In this document: one piece after another, positions 1 through 8,658 of the stretch
How positions within the stretch are numbered: the first letter of the stretch is position 1
Layout: each line of letters opens with the position of its first letter
Assembly: GCF_003952425.1 (NCBI RefSeq)
Contig: NZ_CP034449.1
Location: 4,092,001 to 4,156,000, forward strand
DNA from: Mesorhizobium sp. M2A.F.Ca.ET.046.03.2.1
GTDB taxonomy: Bacteria > Pseudomonadota > Alphaproteobacteria > Rhizobiales > Rhizobiaceae
Direction: 5' to 3'
DNA length: 64,000 bases
The notes under the pieces: generated by a model
What the model was told of the DNA's origin: nothing
The model's input: only the letters and a program-made list of their open reading frames with translations
Databases searched by the model: none
Position numbers and translations under genes: made by a program

Positions 1-551
1 TCCGAGATCGACATCGTCCAGAAGCGCAGGGTCAGCGCCATCTCCTCGGCCGAGAGCCCGGCGAACTTCTTGCCGAGATAGAGCAGCTCGCCGAGGTCGC
101 GCGGCTTGAAGCTCGTCGGGTCTGGCGCGGTGCGCATCAAGAGCGGCTGGATGAAGCGGCACTGCCGCGTGACGTCGCGCGAATAGCGATCATAGGCCTC
201 GGCGTCGCGCTTCGAGAAGCGCGCGAACTCGCGACGATGGGCATCGTGGTCGCGGTAATTGGCGAGATAATCGCCGTCGCGCGTGAACACGGCGCCGCCT
301 TCATAGGAGATCACCTGCAGACCGAAGCGCGGCAGCTCGAGATCGCGCATGATCTCGGGTCGGAACAGCGAGCAGACATAGGAGCAGTTGGAATAGAGGA
401 AGCCCGGCGTCAGCTCCCGGCTGGTGGCCGCGCCGCCGACCCAGTCGTTCTTCTCGACCACCAGCACGTCCAGGCCGGCGCGCTGCAGATAGCAGGCGTT
501 GACCAGTCCGTTATGTCCGCCGCCGATGACGATCGCGTCCCAGGCCTTCAA
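1..551 (-). CDS. FAD-dependent oxidoreductase, phytoene-desaturase-like (3' end outside window)
   Basis: The first 183 codons of a flavoprotein read leftwards and run off the window. The N-terminus shows a dinucleotide-binding fold (IVIGGGHNGLVNACYL, then VVEKNDWVGGAATS), the GxGxxG plus acidic strand-end plus GG pattern of the phytoene desaturase/amine oxidase superfamily. The likely start is TTG at 551, with GGAG 11 bases upstream; no ATG or GTG fits better. Its promoter region contains the TTGAA-N6-TTCAA operator at 702-717, shared with the aminotransferase and the Rieske oxygenase, so it probably belongs to the same amine-catabolic regulon. The substrate cannot be deduced from the visible part. 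Confidence 0.82.
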   Translation of the reverse strand, partial: MKAWDAIVIGGGHNGLVNACYLQRAGLDVLVVEKNDWVGGAATSRELTPGFLYSNCSYVCSLFRPEIMRDLELPRFGLQVISYEGGAVFTRDGDYLANYRDHDAHRREFARFSKRDAEAYDRYSRDVTRQCRFIQPLLMRTAPDPTSFKPRDLGELLYLGKKFAGLSAEEMALTLRFWTMSIS

Positions 552-593
552 GCGCGCAGAAGCTCCATCCGGTAGCCCTATCTTCCTGTTTTT

Positions 594-639
594 GCGCAAC
601 TCCTGACGGAAAACCGCTTCACGCTTTTCCTGGAATTGC
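594..639. repeat. Dispersed palindromic repeat, copy 1
   Basis: A 46-bp element beginning GCGCAACTCC and ending GGAATTGC, with CTGACGG and CTTTTCC inside the arms. Its ends are complementary, so it can form a hairpin. Copies lie at 15876-15943, 18931-18977 and 29275-29319. It sits in the leader of the flavoprotein gene. Confidence 0.8.
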
Positions 640-701
640 CCGTGCCTTTGTTCCCCGATTGCCCGAATTTGGCACGGTTCACGGTTTTTTGTCCAGCCAT
701 C

Positions 702-717
702 TTGAATGAATGTTCAA
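702..717. promoter_or_regulatory. Putative operator TTGAA-N6-TTCAA, copy 1
   Basis: TTGAATGAATGTTCAA is a dyad with 5-bp perfect arms (6 of 8 positions per half pair). It lies between the divergent flavoprotein (start 551) and methyltransferase (start 805). The same arms and spacing recur at 9758-9773 and 12545-12560. It resembles BetI-type operators, and a BetI-like TetR regulator is encoded at 1605. Confidence 0.65.
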
Positions 718-804
718 CAAATGATGTTGCGTTTTCCTGTTGATGCGCTAGGCTTTGGCAGCATTCTGGACTGATCCACATCGGCATTTGGGGTTGAAGA
801 TCCG

Positions 805-1598
805 ATGATCGAAACGGCTGACGCCGAGCCGGAATATGACGACACCGCCATTCGCTTTCTCGAAGCGTTGTGGGGCGAGGGCTACCTTTCGCCGGGCGGC
901 CCCGAAGAGGTCGACCGCGTCATCGAAGGCCTGTCGCTCAAGGGCAAGACGATCGCCGATATCGGCTGCGGAGCCGGCGGCATCACGCTGCATCTGGTGG
1001 CAAAGCACGGCGCGGCTCGCGCCACCGGCTTCGACGTCGAGAAGCCGGTGATCCAGGCGGCAAGGCGAGGGGCGATAAGGCAGGGCCTGGAGGACCGCGT
1101 CAGCTTCGTCCAGGCGCCGCCGGGGCCGCTGCCTTTCGCCGACGCCTGCTTCGACCTCGTCTTCTCCAAGGACGCGCTTTTGCATGTGCCGGACAGGGAC
1201 GCGCTGTTCGCTGAAGTCTCCCGCGTGCTGAAGCCGGGCGGGGTCTTCGCGGCGTCGAACTGGATGATCGGGCATGACGGCGAGCCGTCGCCTCAGATGA
1301 AGACCTATATAGCGGCCGAAGGGCTGTCCTTCGCCATGGCCTCGCCGGCGCGCTACGCCGAAGCGATGCGGCGCGCCGGCTTCACCGACATCACCATCCG
1401 CGACCGAAATCCATGGTACCGCGAGGTCGCCGCGAAGAGCTTTCGCGGCTCAAGGGGCCGCTCTACGCGCAGGCCGCGGCAGCGGTCGGCGCGGCCTATG
1501 TCGACAAGAACATCAAGACCTGGGAGGCGATGCAGAAGGTGCTTGACAGTGGCGAGCACCGCCCCACTCATCTGCGCGGTTGGAAGCCGGTTGGATAG
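805..1598 (+). pseudogene. SAM-dependent methyltransferase, frameshifted near the 3' end
   Basis: A class I methyltransferase. Motif I is [15 protein letters not shown] (about residues 50-64), an acidic strand-2 end follows in FDVEKP, and VLKPGGVF is the post-motif III strand. The layout resembles the phosphoethanolamine/sarcosine N-methyltransferase group. The reading frame changes at about 1430: the first frame reads NPWYREVA and then nonsense, while the next frame continues naturally as [14 protein letters not shown] to GWKPVG and a TAG at 1596-1598. One base appears to be missing. This is either a disabled gene or a sequencing error. The regulator starts 6 bases after the stop, so they probably share a transcript under the operator at 702-717. 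Methylation of an amine substrate is an inference from context. Confidence 0.75.
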
Positions 1599-1604
1599 CC
1601 GGCG

Positions 1605-2291
1605 ATGCTGGAGACCGTCACCCATATGAAGACCGCAGAGGCTACCGACAACGACACTCAATCGGCACCCAAAGGCGATGCCGAAAAGCGCGGCCGCAAG
1701 GCCTCGAAAGAGGTCCGGCAGCTGCAGCTGATCGAGGCGACGATCGATTCGCTGGCCAAGCGCGGTTACGCCGAAACGACGATGGCCGACGTGGCCGACG
1801 GCGCGGGCCTGTCGCGGGGCATCGTCAACTTCCATTTCGAGAGCAAGGAAAAGCTGCTCATCGCCACGCTGCAGCACATGTATGACGAGTATTCGGCGCA
1901 TTGGCGCACCGCCCTCCAGAAGGCGGGCGACGATCCGGCGAGACAGCTGCAGCAGCTGGTGTGGGCCGATTTCGACCGCTCGATCTGCAACAAGCGCAAG
2001 CTTGCCGCCTGGCTCGCCTTCTGGGGCGAGGCCAAGTCGCGGCCGACCTACCAGGCGCTGAGCAGCTCGCGCGACGCCTATTACCAGCAGGTCTTCATCG
2101 ATCTCTGCACGACGCTGAAGGAGAGCGGCGGCTACGCCTATGACCCTCAGGCCATCGCGCTCGCGCTCAGCGCCATGCTCGAGGGCCTGTGGCTGCGGCT
2201 GATGATGGGGACGGAGGACACCACGCGAGAGACGGCGTTGCAGGCGGCAAACGCGTTTTTGGCCGCCGCCTTCCCCAAACATTTTGGCTAG
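1605..2291 (+). CDS. TetR/AcrR-family regulator, BetI-like
   Basis: An N-terminal TetR helix-turn-helix is visible ([22 protein letters not shown] then [18 protein letters not shown], split here), followed by a BetI-type ligand domain with [20 protein letters not shown], a segment typical of BetI homologues. The reading frame opens with ATG at 1605; a second ATG at 1626 is an equally possible start. BetI proteins repress genes for choline and betaine metabolism. Here the neighbours are amine transport and oxidation genes, so the ligand is probably a related amine. The three TTGAA-N6-TTCAA dyads in the cluster are the likely targets. The gene ends in GGC TAG, which is also the beginning of a 16-bp tandem repeat. 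Confidence 0.9.
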   Translation: MLETVTHMKTAEATDNDTQSAPKGDAEKRGRKASKEVRQLQLIEATIDSLAKRGYAETTMADVADGAGLSRGIVNFHFESKEKLLIATLQHMYDEYSAHWRTALQKAGDDPARQLQQLVWADFDRSICNKRKLAAWLAFWGEAKSRPTYQALSSSRDAYYQQVFIDLCTTLKESGGYAYDPQAIALALSAMLEGLWLRLMMGTEDTTRETALQAANAFLAAAFPKHFG

Positions 2292-2333
2292 CGAGAACTG
2301 GGGCTAGCAAAAACCGGGGTTAGCAACAGCCGG
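2286..2333. repeat. Three tandem 16-bp repeats overlapping a stop codon
   Basis: Units GGCTAGCGAGAACTGG, GGCTAGCAAAAACCGG and GGTTAGCAACAGCCGG follow each other without gaps. The first contains the TAG stop of the regulator. They lie in the 79-bp gap ahead of the binding-protein gene at 2371. A regulatory role is possible but not shown. Confidence 0.7.
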
Positions 2334-2370
2334 CCAAACAAGACCGGCAAACCAAAGAGGATGGAACAGC

Positions 2371-3453
2371 ATGAAGAAACTCAGCCGACGCCTGACACTG
2401 ACCCTGGCGCTTGGCGGCGCGCTCGCGGCTTCGGCGGCGGCGTTCGCCGTTGCCGCCGACAAGGACCTGATCGTGTTCGACTGGTCCGGCTACGAGGATC
2501 CGAGCTTCCACGGCAAATATGTCGAGAAGAACGGCGACTCGCCGATCTTCGCCTTCTTCGGCGACGAGGACGAGGCCTTCGAAAAGATCCGCTCCGGCTT
2601 CAAGTCCGATCTCGGCCATCCCTGCTCGCAAAGCGTGGTGAAGTGGCGCGAAGCCGGGCTCTTGCAGCCGCTCGACACCTCGAAGATCACTGGCTGGAAG
2701 GACCTCAATCCCGGCATCATGGCGATGAAGGACCTCGCCACCACGCCCGACGGCAAGGCCTGGTTCATGCCTTGGGACTGGGGCGATACCCAGCTCACCT
2801 ACAATTCCGACAAGATCGCCGAAAAGGACGTGCAGTCGCTGAAGGTGTTCGCCGATCCGAAATACAAGGGCAGGGTCTCGATCGGCGACAATGTCGATGA
2901 CGCCTATGCGCTGGCCAGCCTCGCCATCGGGCTCAAGGACTGGACCAAGATGACGGACGAGCAGTTCAGCCAAGCGTCGGACTTCCTGCGCCAGGTGCAC
3001 AAGAACGTCCGCTCCTACTGGACCGACACCACTGACATCGTGCAGCTGCTCTCGGGCAGCGAGGTCGATCTCGCCTGGGCCTGGAACGACGCCACCGTGC
3101 AGTCGGCCGCCGCCGGCGTGCCGATCAAATCCAAGAAGGACACCGACGAGGGCATCTCGACCTGGGTGTGCGGCTACGTGCTGTTCAAGGACGCGCCAGG
3201 CAACATCGACAAGGCCTACGACTATCTCAACGCCGTCAACGATCCGGAAGTCGCCAAGACGTTGGTGAAGGACTGGGGCTACGGCCAGGCCAATGCCAAG
3301 GGCATGGCGGGCGTCGACCCGGCGGTGCTGAAGGAAAAGGGCTACGACAACGTCGAAAAGTGGGTCGACAAGACGCTGTTCCAGCAGCCGCTGCCCTCGG
3401 AACTCAAGCTCAAGATGATCGCCGAATTCGAGAAGATCAAAGCCGGCTATTGA
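2371..3453 (+). CDS. Polyamine-type ABC transporter substrate-binding protein 1
   Basis: A 360-residue periplasmic binding protein with a Sec signal peptide (MKKLSRRLTLTLALGGAL, AxA-like cleavage near AFAVAA) and the PotD/PotF-like body: DLIVFDWSGYEDP near the start, then LNPGIMAMKD and WTKMTDEQF. It should capture a polyamine-like cation for the ABC ATPase at 7540 and permease at 8610. A close paralogue sits at 5205. The two share long stretches such as SQSVVKWREAGLLQPLDTSK, so they arose by tandem duplication. An IS element now separates them. The exact ligand is unknown; neighbouring oxidase and aminotransferase genes fit a di- or polyamine. Confidence 0.9.
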   Translation: MKKLSRRLTLTLALGGALAASAAAFAVAADKDLIVFDWSGYEDPSFHGKYVEKNGDSPIFAFFGDEDEAFEKIRSGFKSDLGHPCSQSVVKWREAGLLQPLDTSKITGWKDLNPGIMAMKDLATTPDGKAWFMPWDWGDTQLTYNSDKIAEKDVQSLKVFADPKYKGRVSIGDNVDDAYALASLAIGLKDWTKMTDEQFSQASDFLRQVHKNVRSYWTDTTDIVQLLSGSEVDLAWAWNDATVQSAAAGVPIKSKKDTDEGISTWVCGYVLFKDAPGNIDKAYDYLNAVNDPEVAKTLVKDWGYGQANAKGMAGVDPAVLKEKGYDNVEKWVDKTLFQQPLPSELKLKMIAEFEKIKAGY

Positions 3454-3546
3454 ATGCTGCTTTCGTGGCCCCGGTTTTTTCCTAGAACCGAACCAGGGCA
3501 ATCGCTTAGGTTCAAATTTGCCCATAGCTTTTCGAACGTTGGCGCC

Positions 3547-3700
3547 GCCCCTCACCTGCCTGCCGGCATCCCCTCCCCGTATAGTGACGGGGAGAGGGGC
3601 GCTCCCATCGATGGTTTCGCCAATTTCGAACGTTGCAAGTAAGGCGCCGAGGTTGCGGCCAGCCCCTTCTCCCCGTCACTATACGGGGAGAAGTGCCCGG
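3547..3700. repeat. Rhizobial palindromic repeat, left part, split by the IS element
   Basis: Two hairpin arms face each other: CTCCCCGTATAGTGACGGGG at about 3572-3593 and its complement at about 3669-3690. The outer parts also pair: GCCCCTCACCTGCCTGCCGG at the left, and its degenerate complement beginning at 3695 and continuing after the insertion at 5031-5050. The element was therefore one 170-bp inverted repeat before the IS entered it. Confidence 0.8.
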
Positions 3701-5030
3701 TGTCCGAACCGGATAGATAGGTAACAGAATGGACCGATTAGATGGGTGACAGTTTTCTTGCCAGCCGGGAGGACCGGCGATGGTTTGGCGAGAGACTGGC
3801 ATCATGGATGAGCGGCTTCGTTTTGTTGTTGAATGCCTAGCTGGCGAGGAGACGATGACGCAGCTTTGCGCGGCCTTCGAGATCTCACGCAAGACCGGCT
3901 ACAAATGGCTTGGGCGTTACCGGGAGACCGGGCCGGAAGGCCTGCACGACCGGCCGCGGGCGCCGCTCGATCACGGCCGAGCAACGGCAGCCGAGCTGGT
4001 GGAGCGGATCGTGGCGGAGAAGGAAGCGCATCCGCTGTGGGGGCCGAAGAAGATCATGGCGCGGCTGAAGCGGGCGGAGCCCAGTTGTGGCTGGCCGGCA
4101 GTCTCGACAGCTGGCGAGATCCTGAAGCGGCATGGTCTTGTGGGACGCCGGCGCCGGCGCTGGCGGGCTGTGGGCAATGGGCCATGGCCGGAGCCTGCGG
4201 CGCCGAATGCGGTGTGGACGGTAGACCACAAGGGCTGGTTCCGGACCCGTGACGGCTGGCGCTGCGAGCCATTGACGGTGATGGATGCATTGAGCCGCTA
4301 CCTGCTGGGGCTCGAGGCGACGGGCTCGACGGCCGACGAGGAGGCGTGGCCGGTGTTTGAGCGATTGTTTGAGGAAAACGGTCTGCCGGATCGCATTCGA
4401 AGCGACAATGGCCCACCCTTTGCGTCGGCCGGCGTCACAGGGCTGACGCCGCTGGCAGTGCGCTTCATTAAGCTCGGCATCGCCCTGGAGCGCATCCAGC
4501 CAGGCAAGCCGCAGCAGAACGGGCGCCATGAGCGTTTCCATCTGACCATGCTGCCGATGGCCGATGCACCGAAGGCTGACAAAGCGGCTCAAGCCAGGGC
4601 CTTCGAGAACTTCCGGCGCAGCTACAATGAGGAGCGTCCGCACGAGGCGCTGGGCATGGACACCCCGGCACAGCATTACCGCCCCTCGACCCGACCGATG
4701 CCGAAGACAGCCCCTGAACCCGATTATCCGACCGAGGCAGCGGTGCGCGGCGTGCGCCAGAACGGCGCGGTCAAATGGCGGGGCACCGAGATCTATGTCT
4801 CGGCCACGTTGGCCGGCGAACCGATTGCCATTGAAGAGACCGAGGATGGCGAGTGGACGATGCGCTTCCACACCCATCCGCTCGGCTTCATCGATGAGAA
4901 GCACATGAAACTGGTTCGCCGCAGCGCCGCGCCAAGCCGACCGCTTGGCGCTGCGGCGACCGCATCATAGGGAGAGAAAACTGTTACCTATGTATCCGGT
5001 TCAAAGTGTTACCCATCTATCCGCTGGACA
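3701..5030 (+). mobile_element. IS481-family insertion sequence, complete
   Basis: The element begins TGTCCGAACCGGATAGATAG and its right end, read on the other strand, begins TGTCCAGCGGATAGATGGGT, so the termini are inverted repeats starting TGTCC. Both ends also carry repeated GGATAGAT-GGTAACA blocks, a likely transposase-binding array. The 4-bp CCGG is present directly outside both ends (3697-3700 and 5031-5034), a target-site duplication. One intact transposase gene lies inside. The insertion lies inside a palindromic repeat between two binding-protein genes and may separate the second one from its original promoter. Confidence 0.9.
3780..4970 (+). CDS. IS481-family DDE transposase
   Basis: A 396-residue transposase with an N-terminal helix-turn-helix (TMTQLCAAFEISRKTGYKWL, about residues 25-44), a basic segment VGRRRRRWRA, and an rve-type integrase core. 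The catalytic triad is visible as D149 (WTVDHKGWF), D209 (RSDNGPPF) and E251 (QQNGRHERFH). A C-terminal tail with ERPHEALGMDTPAQHY is standard for the family. The frame is open from 3780 to the stop at 4970, and the reading frame fills the element, so it is probably active. A start at 3804 (MDERLRF) is also possible. Confidence 0.93.
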   Translation: MVWRETGIMDERLRFVVECLAGEETMTQLCAAFEISRKTGYKWLGRYRETGPEGLHDRPRAPLDHGRATAAELVERIVAEKEAHPLWGPKKIMARLKRAEPSCGWPAVSTAGEILKRHGLVGRRRRRWRAVGNGPWPEPAAPNAVWTVDHKGWFRTRDGWRCEPLTVMDALSRYLLGLEATGSTADEEAWPVFERLFEENGLPDRIRSDNGPPFASAGVTGLTPLAVRFIKLGIALERIQPGKPQQNGRHERFHLTMLPMADAPKADKAAQARAFENFRRSYNEERPHEALGMDTPAQHYRPSTRPMPKTAPEPDYPTEAAVRGVRQNGAVKWRGTEIYVSATLAGEPIAIEETEDGEWTMRFHTHPLGFIDEKHMKLVRRSAAPSRPLGAAATAS

Positions 5031-5050
5031 CCGGCAGGGCGATGAGGGGC
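5031..5050. repeat. Right remainder of the palindromic repeat interrupted by the IS
   Basis: CCGGCAGGGCGATGAGGGGC continues the repeat broken at 3700. With one CCGG removed, the original reads as an uninterrupted arm that pairs with GCCCCTCACC at 3547 onwards. Confidence 0.7.
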
Positions 5051-5204
5051 AGCGCTGAGTTCGAAAATTATCGGATTTGATCACAAGTTGGAGGCTGTCA
5101 TCGGTTCGAAGCTATTGGTTGGACGCGACCCAGGCGGGCTCGCCAAAGCTTCTGAATTCTCCTAACTTCCGTCACTCGTCCGCGATGGGGGAGTTTTTCG
5201 CGCC

Positions 5205-6281
5205 ATGAAGACCATGCTTCGCCGCCTTGCCTTGGCCGCCCTCGTCACAGTCGGCGCGGGCACTGCCTATGCGCTTGCGGAAGGCGGCGGCGACCTCGTC
5301 GTCTTCGATTGGTCCGGTTACGAGGACCCGCTGCTGCATCCGGCCTACACAGCCAAATACAATGCCGAGCCGACCTTCTTCTTCTTCGGCGACGAGGACG
5401 AGGCCTTCGAGAAGATGCGCGCCGGCTTCAAGGCCGATATCGCGCATCCCTGCTCGCAAAGCGTGGTGAAGTGGCGCGAGGCGGGATTGCTGCAGCCGCT
5501 CGACACTTCGAAGATCGCCGGCTGGAAAGATCTCAATCCCGGCATCATGGCGATGAAGGATCTGGCCACCACCGCCGACGGCAAGGCCTGGTTCATGCCG
5601 CTCGACTGGGGCAACACCTCACTGTTCTACCGCACCGACAAGGTGACGGCGGACGAGGCGCAATCGCTGAAGATCTTCGCCGATCCGAAGTTCAAGGGCC
5701 GCGTCACCATCGGTGACAATGTCGACGACGCCTATGCGCTGGCGAGCCTGGTCATCAGCCTGAAGGACTGGACCAAGATGACGGACGAGCAGTTCAGCGA
5801 GGCCTCCGCCTTCCTGCGCGACGTGCACAAGAATGTCCGCTTCTACTGGACCGACGACACCGATCTCAACCAGGCCTTCACGGGCAATGAGGTCGACCTG
5901 GTCTGGGGTTGGAATGAGACCTATGTGACGCTGAAAGGCCAGGGGATGCCGATCGCCATGAACCGTGACACCAAGGAAGGCATTTCGACCTGGGTGTGCG
6001 GCTATGTGCTGCTCAAGGATGCACCGGGCAAGCTCGACCAGGCCTATGATTTGCTGAGCGCGGTCAACGCGCCGGGCGTTTCGGAGTATATGGTGAAGAC
6101 CTTCGGCTACGGTCACGGCAACAGCGCGGGCATGGCAGCGATGGACCAGAAGCTGCTCACCGAGCGCGGCTTCGACAATCTCGACAAGTTCCTCGACAAG
6201 ACGCTGTTCCAGCAGCCGGTGGCGCCGGACCTCAAGCAGCGCATGGTCGCCGAATTCGAGAAGATCAAGGCCGGCTATTGA
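5205..6281 (+). CDS. Polyamine-type ABC transporter substrate-binding protein 2
   Basis: A 358-residue paralogue of the protein at 2371. It has a signal peptide (MKTMLRRLALAALVTVGAG, cleaved near AYA-LA) and the same core (DLVVFDWSGYEDP, FFFGDEDEAFEK, GISTWVCGYVLLKDAPG). Differences cluster in segments such as LDWGNTSLFYRTDK versus WDWGDTQLTYNSDK, which could change ligand preference. The stop overlaps the start of the amine oxidase, so those two are translationally coupled. Since the IS is upstream, expression may now depend on a promoter in 5031-5204 or on read-through. Confidence 0.9.
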   Translation: MKTMLRRLALAALVTVGAGTAYALAEGGGDLVVFDWSGYEDPLLHPAYTAKYNAEPTFFFFGDEDEAFEKMRAGFKADIAHPCSQSVVKWREAGLLQPLDTSKIAGWKDLNPGIMAMKDLATTADGKAWFMPLDWGNTSLFYRTDKVTADEAQSLKIFADPKFKGRVTIGDNVDDAYALASLVISLKDWTKMTDEQFSEASAFLRDVHKNVRFYWTDDTDLNQAFTGNEVDLVWGWNETYVTLKGQGMPIAMNRDTKEGISTWVCGYVLLKDAPGKLDQAYDLLSAVNAPGVSEYMVKTFGYGHGNSAGMAAMDQKLLTERGFDNLDKFLDKTLFQQPVAPDLKQRMVAEFEKIKAGY

Positions 6282-7576
6282 AGAGCATCATTGAAAGAAC
6301 CGACGTCGTCATCGTCGGCGCCGGTTTCACCGGCTTATGCGCCGCGCTCGAGCTGAACCGGGCGGGTATCGATTTCCTTGTCCTTGAAGCACGCGATCGT
6401 GTCGGCGGCAGGGTGGAGGCTGTCCGCAACGGACTCGGCGAGCTGATCGACAGCGGCGGGCAGTTCCTATGCCAGGACATGCCCGAGCTGATGGCGCTGG
6501 CCAAGGCGCGGGGCAAGAGCTTCGTCGAGACCTATATCGAAGGCGAGTTCATCACCCATCCGTCGATGTCGGTCGAGGAAGCCGAGCGGACCTATCAGGT
6601 CGCGATGGCGATCCGCGAGCGCATGAACAGGATCGAGCCGGACGATGCCTCGATCGCCGGACTGACCGTGGCGACATGGCTCGAGCGCCAGAAGGACACG
6701 GCCGACGCTAAGGCGGCCTTCCGTTCGATGATCGAGGGCCTGTGGTGCCTGGCGCTGGACAAAGTGCCGCTCTGGTATCTGATCGACAATGATCGCCGCA
6801 TCACCAACGAGGTGTTCGAGCTGCAGTATTTTCTGGGCGACACCATGCAATCGCTGGCTGAGGATCTGGCCGCCGAGCTCGGCGACCGGCTGCGCCTGAA
6901 CCAGGCGGCGACGCGTGTCGAGCGCGCCCCGCAAGGCATTCGCATCAGCACCGGCGCGGCCACGATCGAAGCGCGCGAGGTTCTGATCGCGCTGCCGCCG
7001 GCGACGGCCGCCAAGCTCGACTTCGCGCCGGCTTTGCCGGCGGAACTGGCAAGCGCGCTCGGCGTCTGGGAAAGCGGCGCGGTGATCAAGATCCTGGTGC
7101 GCTACGCAAAGCCGTTCTGGCGCGAGCGGGGCCTGTGCGGCATGGTCATGTGGCGCGACCAGCCCGGGCTGTTTGCCTGCGACGCCAGCAAGGATGCCGA
7201 CCATGCCGCGCTCGTGGTGTTTGTCGGTGGGCCACTGGCGCTGCGCTGGCATCCGCTCGGCGAGGCGGCGCTGCAGGCGGAAATCACCGCCAGACTTGTC
7301 CAGGCGCTCGGCCCGCAGGCCGCCGACATAGTCGATTTCAGCGCGCGTGACTGGGCGCATGACCGCTGGAGCGGCGGGGCCTATAGCGATCTCGTCATCG
7401 ATGTGACGGCGCGCGATGCCGAACGCGTGATCCTCGCCGGCGCGCCGCCGGTCTATTTCGCCGCTTCTGAGGTCTCGCCGTCTTTCCCGGGTTATGTCGA
7501 GGGCGCGATCGTCGCCGGGCGCATCGCTGCCGCAAAGATTCAGTCGGCCATCGCCACCAAGGCCTCGGGGTCGTAG
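6278..7576 (+). CDS. FAD-dependent amine oxidase
   Basis: A 432-residue flavin amine oxidase. Residues about 8-40 form the FAD-binding fold (VVIVGAGFTGLCAALEL, then LEARDRVGGRV), and the C-terminus has the second FAD motif region (ERVILAGAPPVYF, then GYVEGAIVAGRIAA). The start is TTG at 6278, inside the stop of the preceding gene (4-base overlap); the flavoprotein at the left edge uses the same TTGAAG-type start. By family it oxidises a primary or secondary amine to an aldehyde or imine with release of peroxide. Its place next to polyamine-type binding proteins suggests putrescine or a similar amine. The 3' end overlaps the convergent ATPase gene by 37 bases. Confidence 0.88.
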   Translation: MKSIIERTDVVIVGAGFTGLCAALELNRAGIDFLVLEARDRVGGRVEAVRNGLGELIDSGGQFLCQDMPELMALAKARGKSFVETYIEGEFITHPSMSVEEAERTYQVAMAIRERMNRIEPDDASIAGLTVATWLERQKDTADAKAAFRSMIEGLWCLALDKVPLWYLIDNDRRITNEVFELQYFLGDTMQSLAEDLAAELGDRLRLNQAATRVERAPQGIRISTGAATIEAREVLIALPPATAAKLDFAPALPAELASALGVWESGAVIKILVRYAKPFWRERGLCGMVMWRDQPGLFACDASKDADHAALVVFVGGPLALRWHPLGEAALQAEITARLVQALGPQAADIVDFSARDWAHDRWSGGAYSDLVIDVTARDAERVILAGAPPVYFAASEVSPSFPGYVEGAIVAGRIAAAKIQSAIATKASGS

Positions 7577-8658
7577 GCGAGGCGAATCGGGGCGCCGACC
7601 GGAATATCGTCGGCGCCGAAATCATTGGTCTCGGTCACCGAGAGCGGTTTTTCGAGCCCCGGTATCTCGACGATCAAATGGGTGATCTCGCCGAAATAAT
7701 GCCGCTCGATGACCTTGCCGGCGACCTCGAATTTTGCCGACGCATTGTCCCACAGAACGCGCAGGCGTTCGGGCCGGATGCCGAGCGTCGCCGCGCCGCC
7801 GTTGCGCATGAAAGCCTTCGGCTTGTCGGTCCTGACGCGGCCGAAGCCCAGCGTGTCCAGCACCAGCGAAGCGCCGTTCTCCTCGACGATCTCGGCCTTG
7901 ACGAAGTTCATGCCGCCTAGGAAGTCGGCGACCTGGCGGTTGACCGGGCGCTGGTAGATCTCCTTCGGCGAGGCGACCTGCGCGATGCGGCCGCCGAACA
8001 TCACGGCGATGCGGTCAGACATAGCCAAGGCCTCGTACTGGTCGTGAGTGACCAACACGAAGGTGATGCCGACCGCCTGCTGCAGGCGGCGCAATTCGAC
8101 CTGCATCTGCTCGCGCAGCTTCTTGTCGAGGGCCGAGAGCGGTTCGTCGAGCAGCAGCACCTTCGGCTGCATGACCAGCGCCCGGGCCAAAGCCACGCGC
8201 TGGCGCTGGCCGCCGGAAAGCTCGGTGGCGCGGCGCTTGCCGAGGCCGGTGAGCGAGACCTGGGCCAGCGCCTCCTCGACGCGGCGTTCTTCTTCGCCGC
8301 CCCGCAGCTTCAGCCGCTTCAGCCCGTAGGCGACGTTCTGCTCGACATTGAGATGTGGGAAGATCGCATAGCTCTGGAAGACCATGTTGGTGGGCCGCCG
8401 GTTGGCGGGAATGCCGTCCATCGGCTGGCCGTCGACGGCGATCGAGCCGCTGCTCGGCGTGTCGAAACCGGCGATCATGCGCAATAGCGTGGTCTTGCCG
8501 CAGCCTGAGGGCCCGAGCAGCGAAAAGAACTCACCTTCGCGGATCGCCAGGGAGGCGTTGTCCAGCGCCTTGAACGATCCGTAGCTGCGGGTGACGTCGC
8601 GGATGTCGATCATGGTGCGGTGGGATTGGATGCGCTCGGACTGGACCCGCTCAAGCAT
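7540..8658 (-). CDS. Polyamine-type ABC transporter ATP-binding protein (PotA-like)
   Basis: A 372-residue ABC ATPase. Walker A GPSGCGKTT lies at about residues 49-57, the Q-loop Q is at 95, the signature LSGGQ at 147-151, and Walker B VLLLDEP at 167-173, followed by a C-terminal TOBE-like region (TLGIRPERLRVL and LIVEIPGLEKPLSV). ATG 8658 is chosen because GGGAGG lies 5 bases upstream; an extended frame to 8715 has no such signal. It overlaps the stop of the potC remnant (8651-8653). It should power import for the two binding proteins, but its partner permeases are damaged. Confidence 0.9.
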   Translation of the reverse strand: MLERVQSERIQSHRTMIDIRDVTRSYGSFKALDNASLAIREGEFFSLLGPSGCGKTTLLRMIAGFDTPSSGSIAVDGQPMDGIPANRRPTNMVFQSYAIFPHLNVEQNVAYGLKRLKLRGGEEERRVEEALAQVSLTGLGKRRATELSGGQRQRVALARALVMQPKVLLLDEPLSALDKKLREQMQVELRRLQQAVGITFVLVTHDQYEALAMSDRIAVMFGGRIAQVASPKEIYQRPVNRQVADFLGGMNFVKAEIVEENGASLVLDTLGFGRVRTDKPKAFMRNGGAATLGIRPERLRVLWDNASAKFEVAGKVIERHYFGEITHLIVEIPGLEKPLSVTETNDFGADDIPVGAPIRLAYDPEALVAMAD

